A DNA stretch of 43,696 nucleotides from Candidatus Rokuibacteriota bacterium (GTDB lineage Bacteria; Methylomirabilota; Methylomirabilia; Rokubacteriales; CSP1-6), in NCBI GenBank assembly GCA_003220435.1, contig QHSL01000091.1, forward strand, positions 1-43,696. Reading direction: 5' to 3'. Positions 35,844-43,696 of the stretch are shown here, piece after piece. The translations under genes and the position numbers were made by a program. The notes under the pieces are model-generated. The model worked only from the letters and a program-made list of their open reading frames with translations, searched no databases and had not been told where the DNA came from. Within the stretch, counting starts at the first letter, position 1. Every line of letters starts with the position of its first letter.

Positions 35844-36869
35844 CTACGACGGCAAGTACAGATCCTGGCGGACGCGCGAGAGAGCGTCGGTGACGTGCCG
35901 AGCCGTCTCGTTGACGATCGAGATCACTTCCGGATAGGGCAGTCGGCGCGGGCCGACGACGCCGAGGATGCCCACCACCTGATCGCGGTAGAGGTAGGTC
36001 GACGTGATCAGCGTGCACTCGCGCATCCCGGCGACCGGATTCTCGTCGCCGATCGTCACGTTCAGCCCCTCGGCGCCGGCGAGCTTCGTCATGAGGTCGG
36101 CCAGGTGCTCCTTCTGCTCGAAGGTCCGGAGCAACTCCCGCGTCGTGTCGATGTTCCAGAACTCCGGCTGGTCGAGCATGTTGATCGCACCGCTCACGTA
36201 GAGGGTGCGATCGCGCAGGAGCGCGAGGATCTGGTCGATGACGCCGCGCGCTCGGGTGTGGAGCGCGTCGAGGGGATCGTTGGGCATCGTCTCCATGTCG
36301 ACGACGTCCTGGACCGTGTGGCTGCCGAATCTCCGGTTGAGCTCGCGGCCGATCGCGCGAACCTCGTCGGCCCCAAGCGGCGAGTCGAGCGTCACCGCCC
36401 GGGCGGTCACCCATCCCGCGTCGGTCACCAGGACCGCCAGCGCGCGATCGTCCTCGAGCGGGATCAGGTCGACGCGCGCGAGGGTGGTCTGCTTCAGCGG
36501 CGGCGCCAGCAGAAGGCCGGTCAGCTTCGTCGCGCTCGAGAGGTGCGACGACGCCCGCTCCATGAAGCCGTCGATCCCGGACCGGCGCGTCGGGAGCTTC
36601 TCGCCGGACGACGTGGCGGTGGAGCTCTGCGGCGGCGGGAACGACTCGACGTAGAAGCGGTAGGCCTTGTCCGTCGGCACGCGACCGGCGCTCGTGTGAG
36701 GCTGGGCGAGGTAGTCCATTTCCTCGAGATCGGCCATGACGTTGCGGAGCGTGGCCGCCGACAGCGTCGGGAAGTGACGGCGCGCCAGCACGCGCGAGCC
36801 GACCGGCTCGGTCGAGTCGATGTACTCCCTGATGACGGCAATGAGCACGTCGCGATGGCGCGCGTCCAT
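35844..36869 (-). CDS. hrcA: Heat-inducible transcription repressor HrcA
   Basis: Winged-helix repressor that binds CIRCE and is kept active by GroEL. The 341 residues have the N-terminal HTH (YIDSTEPVGSRVLARRHF, SAATLRNVMADLE, HTSAGRVPTDKAYRFYV), a central dimerisation insert and the C-terminal segment TSTYLYRDQVVGILGVVGPRR. Complete. ATG 36869 is 9 bases after hemW. A TATAAT overlaps the hemW stop and lies 8 bases before the ATG. I find no CIRCE in front of hrcA or grpE, so its target here would be elsewhere (e.g. groE). Confidence 0.96.
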   Translation of the reverse strand: MDARHRDVLIAVIREYIDSTEPVGSRVLARRHFPTLSAATLRNVMADLEEMDYLAQPHTSAGRVPTDKAYRFYVESFPPPQSSTATSSGEKLPTRRSGIDGFMERASSHLSSATKLTGLLLAPPLKQTTLARVDLIPLEDDRALAVLVTDAGWVTARAVTLDSPLGADEVRAIGRELNRRFGSHTVQDVVDMETMPNDPLDALHTRARGVIDQILALLRDRTLYVSGAINMLDQPEFWNIDTTRELLRTFEQKEHLADLMTKLAGAEGLNVTIGDENPVAGMRECTLITSTYLYRDQVVGILGVVGPRRLPYPEVISIVNETARHVTDALSRVRQDLYLPS

Positions 36870-36877
36870 CGCGGGGA

Positions 36878-36883
36878 ATTATA
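36878..36883 (-). promoter_or_regulatory. -10 element (TATAAT) of hrcA
   Basis: Perfect TATAAT at 36883-36878, overlapping the hemW TAA, eight bases before the hrcA ATG; no Shine-Dalgarno sequence between. Spacing predicts transcription starting at the start codon. No consensus -35 is visible within hemW. Confidence 0.5.
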
Positions 36884-38018
36884 GCAATTCGACGAACAGG
36901 GCGTCGGACAGGAGGAATCCGGCCTCGGTGAGGTGGATGCGGTCGCCGGTGCCGGCCAGGAGCGCCTGGGCGCGCCAGGTGTCGAGTCGCTGGCGCAGGC
37001 GTTGGTCGCCGTCGAGTCGTGTCTCGAGCCAGCTCGTGGGAACGCCATCCGCGGTGCGGAGGCCGAGGATCAGCCGCTCGCCGAGCTTCTGCCTGGACGA
37101 GAGCCGCTCGGACGACTCGATCGGAAGCACGCCGGCCGCGAGCGTCTCGCAATAGCGCGGCGTCGCCCTGACGTTGGCGTAGCGGATGCCGCCCACGAAG
37201 CCGCACGCGCCCGGTCCGGCGGCGAGGTACTCGGCGGCACGCCAGTAGATCTGGTTGTGGCGCGAGCGACAGCCGGGCCGCGCGTAGTTGGAGATCTCGT
37301 AGTGCTCCAGCCCGCGCGCTGCGGCCGCGTGTGCGAGCCGCCAGTACTGATCGATCTGCTCCTGCTCGGCCGGAATGCCCTCCACGCCGGCGGCGCCCCA
37401 CAGGCTGCCGGCGTCGAGGGTGAGCCCGTAAGCGGAGACGTGATCAGGCTGCCAGTCGAGTACCGCGTCGACGGCGCCGGCCCACCCGGCGAGATCGAGG
37501 CCGGGCAGGCCGTACATCAAGTCGACGCTGAGGTTGACGCACCCGGCCTCGCGGGCCGCCTCAAAGGCGGAACGCGCGCCGCGCGCGTCGTGGAGACGGC
37601 CGAGGCGCGGGAGGATCGTGTCGTCGAGCGACTGGATGCCGAGGCTCAGGCGATTCACGCCGGCGACGCGATAGCCCTCGAGCTTCTCGCGCGTCACGCT
37701 CTCCGGGTTGCACTCCACGGTGATCTCGGCATCGGGCGCCACCTCGAACTGCGCGCGGATCCCGTCGAGCGCCGCCGCCATCTCGTCGACGGCCAGGAGC
37801 GACGGTGTGCCGCCGCCGAGGAAGACGGTCGCGAGCCGCACGCCCGGCGCCCACGCGAGCGCGCCGAGCAGGTCGATCTCCCGATGGAGCGCCTCGAGGT
37901 AGCGGGCCATGGCGCCGTCCGTGAGCGGCGCGGTGTTGAAGCTGCAATACCCGCACCGCTTCGTGCAGAACGGAACATGCACGTACAACCCCAGCTCCTT
38001 CGCCTCCGGCGCGCTCAC
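36879..38018 (-). CDS. hemW: HemW (heme chaperone / coproporphyrinogen-III-oxidase-like radical SAM protein)
   Basis: Radical SAM protein of the HemN-like group; HemW delivers heme rather than oxidising coproporphyrinogen. It shows LYVHVPFC, the cluster motif CTKRCGYCSF, the GGGTPSLL segment, NPESVTREKL, RLSLGIQSLDD, and the C-terminal HemN domain with GERLILGLRT. It has the HemW-type CxxxCxxC without HemN-specific N-terminal residues. I start at GTG 38018 (379 residues) because upstream ATGs at 38072 and 38099 would add a serine run encoded by a low-complexity tract. A TTG at LYVHV with AAGGAG 6 bases upstream is another option. Confidence 0.92.
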   Translation of the reverse strand: MSAPEAKELGLYVHVPFCTKRCGYCSFNTAPLTDGAMARYLEALHREIDLLGALAWAPGVRLATVFLGGGTPSLLAVDEMAAALDGIRAQFEVAPDAEITVECNPESVTREKLEGYRVAGVNRLSLGIQSLDDTILPRLGRLHDARGARSAFEAAREAGCVNLSVDLMYGLPGLDLAGWAGAVDAVLDWQPDHVSAYGLTLDAGSLWGAAGVEGIPAEQEQIDQYWRLAHAAAARGLEHYEISNYARPGCRSRHNQIYWRAAEYLAAGPGACGFVGGIRYANVRATPRYCETLAAGVLPIESSERLSSRQKLGERLILGLRTADGVPTSWLETRLDGDQRLRQRLDTWRAQALLAGTGDRIHLTEAGFLLSDALFVELL

Positions 38019-38074
38019 CGCAAGAATGGAGGAAGAAGACGAAGACGGGTTGTCCGCCACAAGAAAATGCATTT

Positions 38075-38245
38075 TTGGATATGCGGAGCCGGGTCGCATC
38101 TCTCTCAGGCCACCCTCGGTGACGCCGGTCTCACGGACCCCGCTACAATAAATGCTTCGTTGGACGTACGGAGCCAGGATCCCGTGATCTCAGGCCAGCC
38201 TCGGTGTGAGCGGCCTCGCGGGCCCCGCTACCACAACGTGCATCG
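38075..38245. repeat. Imperfect tandem duplication of an ~85-base intergenic unit
   Basis: Unit 1 (38075-38159) and unit 2 (38160-38245) share TCTCAGGCCA(C/G)CCTCGGTG and CCCCGCTAC, with about 80 percent identity over 44 central bases and similar flanks (TTGGA...CGGAGCC). A third copy in opposite chromosomal orientation is at 4801-4864. With 38246-38270 this accounts for the whole gap between lepB and hemW. No conserved frame, no tRNA-like fold and no short-spacer CRISPR pattern. Confidence 0.65.
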
Positions 38246-38270
38246 ACCGCAGAGCGCCTGTCCTTACGCA

Positions 38271-38951
38271 CTACGGTATATAGTTCGCGAGCCGCCACCA
38301 GCGCAGCCAGTGGCGGTCGCCATCCCAGGACCAGTAGATGAGGAAGGCCTTTCCCTTGATCTTGTCTCGCCTGACGAAGCCCCAGTACCGGCTGTCCTGC
38401 GAGTTGTCGCGGTTGTCGCCCATCACGAAGTACGAGTCGGCCGGCACCGTCGTGGGCTCGCAGCCGTAGGCGTAGCCGCAGTACCCGTCACCGCCGCGCC
38501 CTCCCGAGTCGGCGAACTTGGTGTACGATTCGCGCAGGGCGACCCCGTTGACGAAGACCTGGTGGCCGCGGATCTGCACCCGCTCGCCGGGGGTCGCGAC
38601 GATCCGCTTGATGAAGTCGCGCCTTTCATCCTGAGGATACCTGAACACGATGATGTCGCCGCGCCGCGGCGAGCGGATGCCGGGCAGGCGCCACTCGGTC
38701 AGGGGCACCTCGGGGCCGTAGAGGAACTTGTTGACCAGGATGTAGTCCCCGACCAGCAGCGTGTCCATCATGGAGCCGGACGGGATCGTGAAGGCCTGGA
38801 CGACGAGCGAGCGGATCACCAGCGCGAGCAGGACCGCGATCGCGATCGCCTCGGCGTACTCGCGGACGATCGACTTGCGGCGCCGTCTCGGCTCCACCGC
38901 GTCGGTCGACACCGACGGCGCGGCTTCGATCTCGATCTTCCGCTCGTCCAT
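38271..38951 (-). CDS. lepB: Signal peptidase I
   Basis: Membrane serine protease that removes signal peptides on the outer face of the inner membrane. The 226 residues have a basic N terminus, one membrane helix (about 35-55), catalytic Ser in FTIPSGSMMDTLLVGD, box C/D with catalytic Lys in RRDFIKRIVATPGERV, and box E GDNRDNSQDSRYWGFV. Pair of Cys in GYCGYAYGC. ATG 38951 is two bases after the lepA stop. Single-helix topology as in Gram-positive and many other bacteria. Confidence 0.96.
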   Translation of the reverse strand: MDERKIEIEAAPSVSTDAVEPRRRRKSIVREYAEAIAIAVLLALVIRSLVVQAFTIPSGSMMDTLLVGDYILVNKFLYGPEVPLTEWRLPGIRSPRRGDIIVFRYPQDERRDFIKRIVATPGERVQIRGHQVFVNGVALRESYTKFADSGGRGGDGYCGYAYGCEPTTVPADSYFVMGDNRDNSQDSRYWGFVRRDKIKGKAFLIYWSWDGDRHWLRWWRLANYIP

Positions 38952-38953
38952 GC

Positions 38954-40744
<1,791 letters not shown>

Positions 40745-40750
40745 CGGCTC

Positions 40751-40756
40751 AGTCTA
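40751..40756 (-). promoter_or_regulatory. Possible -10 element (TAGACT) of lepA
   Basis: TAGACT 6 bases before the lepA ATG, the same hexamer as in the kinase-operon promoter. A GCCGC-GTC-GCGGC hairpin (40761-40773) lies where the -35 spacer would be. No consensus -35. Confidence 0.35.
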
Positions 40757-40785
40757 GCACGCCGCGTCGCGGCCCCGGGGACCCC

Positions 40786-41868
40786 TCAGCGGGCGAGCGT
40801 CGCGCCCTCGGGGACGACCGCGCCCGACTCCAGCACGACCTCGGGACCGACGCGCGCGTGCGCACCGATCTTGACGTCGGCGCCGACGACGCAGCGATCG
40901 AGCACAGCGCCTGCCCCGACCTCCACGCGTTCCCAGAGGACGGCGCCCTCCACGCGCGCGCCGGCCCCGACCCGCGCGCCGTCGCCCACGACGGTGGCGG
41001 GGCCGACGCGGCAGTCCCGGGCGAGCACGGCGCCGGCGCCCACCACCGACGGAGCGACGACGTGCGCGCCGTCGGCCACAGATGCGCCGACGCCGATCCA
41101 GCTTCCGTCGTGGCGCTCGCCCGGCGGGGACAACGGCATGTTGGCCCGCCCCTCGAGCAGATCGACGTGGCCGGCCCGGTACGCGACGGGGTTGCCGAGA
41201 TCGCGCCAGTACGTCCGCGGACACCAGCCGTAGGCCGGGATGCCCTCGGCGATCAGCGCGGGGAAGAACTCGCGCTCGATCGAGCTCGGGCGGTCCCGCG
41301 GGATCCGGGCCAGCAGCGGCGCCTCGATGAGATAGATCCCCCCGTTGATGGTGTTGGTCGTGATCTTCTCCTCGGCGGTCGGCTTCTCGCGGAAGCGAAG
41401 GAGGCGGCCGTCGGCGCCGGTCTCGACGAGACCGAACTGGCGCGGGTCGTCGACCGGCTGCAGGAAGATCGTGGTGCGCGACCCGTGGGCCTCGTGCAGG
41501 TGGCGCATCGCAGTCAGGTCGGCGTCGGTGAGGATGTCGCCGTTGAGCACGAAGAGCGTGCCCGAGGCGAGGTCGGCAGCGTGGCGGACCCCGCCGCCCG
41601 TGCCGAGCGGCTCGTCCTCCACAACGTACCGGAGGCGCACGCCCAGACGCGCGCCGTCGCCGAGGGCCTCCCGCACGTCGTCCACGCGATACGAGCAGGC
41701 CAGCACGACGTCGGACACGCCGTGCGCGCGCAGCAGCGCGAGCTGGTACGCCAGGAACGGATGGTTCAGGAGCGGGACGACCGGTTTGGCGCGGGCGAGC
41801 GTCAGCGGCCGCAGGCGTGTTCCCTGGCCGCCCGCCAGGATCACCGCCTGACGCGCACCGTCGGCCAC
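40786..41868 (-). CDS. Sugar-1-phosphate nucleotidyltransferase with beta-helix tail (GDP-mannose/NDP-glucose pyrophosphorylase type)
   Basis: Makes an NDP-sugar from a sugar 1-phosphate and NTP. The 360 residues have the nucleotidyltransferase signature AVILAGGQGTRLRPLT, the VLNGDIL metal site, FREKP and NGGIYLIE, followed by a left-handed beta-helix of hexapeptide repeats (about 255-355: IGVGASVADGAHV, VGAGAVLARDC). Two-domain layout resembles ManC/GMPPB and RmlA-like long forms; exact sugar and base are not clear. GTG 41868 shares a base with the Trm112 stop. It ends 41 bases before lepA and is in a nucleotide-sugar cluster. Confidence 0.9.
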   Translation of the reverse strand: MADGARQAVILAGGQGTRLRPLTLARAKPVVPLLNHPFLAYQLALLRAHGVSDVVLACSYRVDDVREALGDGARLGVRLRYVVEDEPLGTGGGVRHAADLASGTLFVLNGDILTDADLTAMRHLHEAHGSRTTIFLQPVDDPRQFGLVETGADGRLLRFREKPTAEEKITTNTINGGIYLIEAPLLARIPRDRPSSIEREFFPALIAEGIPAYGWCPRTYWRDLGNPVAYRAGHVDLLEGRANMPLSPPGERHDGSWIGVGASVADGAHVVAPSVVGAGAVLARDCRVGPATVVGDGARVGAGARVEGAVLWERVEVGAGAVLDRCVVGADVKIGAHARVGPEVVLESGAVVPEGATLAR

Positions 41869-42038
41869 TATCTACTCGGCGACCAGGGCTCCGCCTCGGT
41901 GATCAGCATCACCGGGATCCCGTCGCGCACGGGATACGCCTTGCGACAGGCGGGGCAGATGATCCGGGTCTCCTCGAAGAGGAGATCGCCCTTGCACGCC
42001 GGGCAGGCGAGGATCGCCTTCAGTTCGTCGTCGATCAT
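41868..42038 (-). CDS. Trm112-like (UPF0434) zinc-ribbon protein
   Basis: 56-residue protein with two CxxC knuckles (LACPACKGDL and IICPACRKAYP) and the family end VRDGIPVML. Trm112 proteins act as small partners/activators of methyltransferases; bacterial YcaR-type members often neighbour lpxK/kdsB or sugar genes. ATG 42038 overlaps the epimerase stop as ATGA. Confidence 0.9.
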   Translation of the reverse strand: MIDDELKAILACPACKGDLLFEETRIICPACRKAYPVRDGIPVMLITEAEPWSPSR

Positions 42039-42964
42039 GGGCGTAGATCCTTCCGGAACCAGGCGACCGTTTGCCGAAGGCCTTCGCCGAACGGCGTCGC
42101 CGCGCTCCACCCGAGCAGCTTCTTGGCGCGTGTCGCGTCGAGCACGCTCCGGCGTTGCTCGCCGGGCCGCGCCGGACCGTGCTCGGCCGGGACGGTCACG
42201 CCGGTGAGCTGTGCCAGCTCTCGGTAGATGTCGTTGACGGTCTTCTCGACGCCGGTGCCGATGTTCGCCGCGCCGACGGCGTCGGGCGTGACCACCGCCC
42301 GCGCGACCGCGTCGGCGACGTCGAGCACGTAGACGTAGTCACGGGTCTGCTCACCGTCGCCGTTGACCAGGCACCGCTCTCCGGCCAGCAGGCGAGACGT
42401 GAAGATCGCAACGACCCCGGCTTCTCCGGCCGGATCCTGGCGCGGGCCGAACACGTTGGCCAGGCGCAGCGTCAAGGCGCGGCCGCCGGTCAGCCCAGCC
42501 CAGCAGTCGACGTACCGCTCGGCGGAGACCTTCGAAGCGCCGTAGGGCGACGAAGGTCGTATGGGATGGTCCTCGGGCGTGGGCAGGACGTCGGTGTCCC
42601 CGTACCCGGCGCCGCCCGTCGAGATATAGACGACGCGGCGAACGGAGGCGTGCCGGCACGCTTCCAGCAACCCGATCGTTCCGAGCACGTTGACGCTGGC
42701 GTCGAATCGCGGGTCGAGCACGGAGCGGGAGACCGCGGCCTGGGCGGCGACGTGGACGATGGAGTCGGGCCGTGTGGTCGCGACCACCTCGTCGAGCCGC
42801 GCGTCGCGCAGGTCGCAGACGTGGAGCCGGGCCTTCGCGTTCACCCGCTCGCGCCGCCCGGTCGACAGGTTGTCGAGCACCTCGACGGCGTGTCCGTCCT
42901 CCAGCAGACGGTCGACCACGTGGGAGCCCACGAAGCCCGCGCCGCCGGTCACCAGGATTCTCAC
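42035..42964 (-). CDS. NAD-dependent sugar epimerase (UDP-glucose 4-epimerase type)
   Basis: Extended short-chain dehydrogenase acting on UDP-sugars. The 309 residues have the NAD loop [36 protein letters not shown] with the catalytic-region Ser/Thr, and YGASKVSAE (Tyr-x3-Lys). [14 protein letters not shown]-like text reads [20 protein letters not shown], typical of GalE-like enzymes. GTG 42964 overlaps the decarboxylase stop as GTGA. Substrate could be UDP-glucose, UDP-GlcNAc or UDP-glucuronate; context favours envelope polysaccharide synthesis. Confidence 0.9.
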   Translation of the reverse strand: MRILVTGGAGFVGSHVVDRLLEDGHAVEVLDNLSTGRRERVNAKARLHVCDLRDARLDEVVATTRPDSIVHVAAQAAVSRSVLDPRFDASVNVLGTIGLLEACRHASVRRVVYISTGGAGYGDTDVLPTPEDHPIRPSSPYGASKVSAERYVDCWAGLTGGRALTLRLANVFGPRQDPAGEAGVVAIFTSRLLAGERCLVNGDGEQTRDYVYVLDVADAVARAVVTPDAVGAANIGTGVEKTVNDIYRELAQLTGVTVPAEHGPARPGEQRRSVLDATRAKKLLGWSAATPFGEGLRQTVAWFRKDLRP

Positions 42965-43696
42965 GAGCGGAGCGCCTCCCGGAACCAGTCGATGGTGCGG
43001 CGCAATCCGTCGTCGGTGTCCACACACGGCTCCCAGCCGAGCCGCGAGCGCGCCAGCGTGATGTCGGGCTGGCGCACCTTGGGATCGTCGACCGGGAGCG
43101 GGCGGAACACGATCTCGCTTCGCGAGCCGGTGAGCCGGATGATGCGCTTGGCGAGCTCCAGGAGCGTCATCTCCTGCGGGTTGCCGATGTTCACGGGGTC
43201 GTTCACCGGCGCCCGCATGAGCCGCCACAGACCGTCGATGAGATCGGTGATGTACTGGAACGAGCGCGTCTGGCCGCCGTCGCCGAACACCGTGACCGGC
43301 GCGCCGGTCAGGGCCTGACCGATGAACGCGGGAATCGCGCGCCCGTCGTTGAGCCGCATGCGTGGACCGAAGGTGTTGAAGATGCGGACGATGCGCGTGT
43401 CGATGCCGTGCGTGCGGTGGTACGCCATCGTGATCGCTTCCGCGAATCGCTTGGCCTCGTCGTAGACGCCGCGCGGGCCGACCGGGTTCACGTGGCCCCA
43501 GTAGTCCTCCTTCTGGGGATGCACGAGCGGATCGCCGTACACTTCGGAGGTCGAGGCCAGCAAGAAGCGCGCGGCCTTGGCCTTGGCGACCCCGAGCGCG
43601 TTGTGGGTGCCGAGCGCGCCGACCTTCAGCGTCTTGATGGGGAGCTCGAGATAGTCCAGGGGCGACGCGGGGCTGGCGAAGTGAAGCACCCAGTCG
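42961..43696 (-). CDS. UDP-glucuronate decarboxylase (UDP-xylose synthase), C-terminal part
   Basis: Converts UDP-glucuronate to UDP-xylose. The window edge removes the N-terminal ~70 residues, including the glycine-rich NAD loop. What remains matches the family closely: [41 protein letters not shown], catalytic YDEAKRFAE and FNTFGPRM. Ending with [20 protein letters not shown]. The stop overlaps the next gene. Together with the epimerase it suggests pentose-containing LPS or capsule. Confidence 0.93.
   Translation of the reverse strand, partial: DWVLHFASPASPLDYLELPIKTLKVGALGTHNALGVAKAKAARFLLASTSEVYGDPLVHPQKEDYWGHVNPVGPRGVYDEAKRFAEAITMAYHRTHGIDTRIVRIFNTFGPRMRLNDGRAIPAFIGQALTGAPVTVFGDGGQTRSFQYITDLIDGLWRLMRAPVNDPVNIGNPQEMTLLELAKRIIRLTGSRSEIVFRPLPVDDPKVRQPDITLARSRLGWEPCVDTDDGLRRTIDWFREALRS

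Noticed and set aside
38019-38099. N-terminal extension of hemW to ATG 38072 or 38099
   Set aside because: It would add a serine run from a simple GAAGA-type tract and part of the repeat unit, absent from the family.
38075-38245. CRISPR array or tandem tRNA-like/riboswitch units
   Set aside because: Two imperfect 85-base units without short conserved repeats and spacers, no tRNA fold, no aptamer consensus that I recognise.

Overview
This is a very GC-rich bacterial chromosome segment, close to wall-to-wall coding, with about 45 genes in compact sets. Most same-strand neighbours touch or overlap by a few bases, often as ATGA or GTGA. The organism is inferred, not proven. LpxC implies a lipid A outer membrane. 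RemA, PyrR, an NtrY/NtrX pair and a degenerate PriA argue against a typical proteobacterium. Base composition and gene order resemble uncultivated groups such as Candidatus Rokubacteria/Methylomirabilota. I see no tRNA, rRNA, CRISPR array, prophage or insertion sequence. No gene-free stretch exceeds about 175 bases.

Layout: 1-8835 (minus) is a housekeeping run, yicC-remA-gmk-rpoZ-coaBC-family 4 UDG-priA-def-fmt-rsmB-rpe(partial). At 8836-8971 two back-to-back sigma70-type promoters fire outward. 8972-15910 (plus) encodes a small four-helix membrane protein, a giant soluble REC-GAFx5-PAS histidine kinase, two single-domain response regulators and a lone GspE/PilB-type ATPase. 15934-24699 (minus) is a UMP-biosynthesis operon, pyrR-pyrB-pyrC-carA-(small unknown gene)-carB-pyrF-pyrE. 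It has a clear promoter and a PyrR-binding-loop-like hairpin directly in front of the pyrR ribosome-binding site. No pyrD/pyrK is present. Upstream lies an amidohydrolase.

26085-30870 (minus) holds a DUF4390 protein, ntrY, ntrX and an HExxH membrane-protein gene broken by two compensating frameshifts. lpxC stands alone at 30978-31898. 32065-40744 (minus) runs lepA-lepB-hemW-hrcA-grpE-dnaJ-prmA-rsmE-archease, with dnaK missing between grpE and dnaJ. 40786-43696 (minus) is a nucleotide-sugar cluster: UDP-glucuronate decarboxylase (cut by the window edge), an NAD-dependent epimerase, a Trm112-like protein and a sugar nucleotidyltransferase.

Points most worth a second look: (1) the multi-GAF kinase/twin receiver/orphan ATPase locus as a possible uncharacterised signalling-to-motor system; (2) the PyrR-loop translational operator; (3) fmt, which has no usable in-frame start codon at its family-conserved N terminus and sits after a CTT TAA stop of def; (4) PriA lacking the Walker A and arginine-finger motifs; (5) short dispersed intergenic repeats, one copy of which encodes the tail of PyrC; (6) -10 hexamers so close to start codons that leaderless mRNAs are likely.
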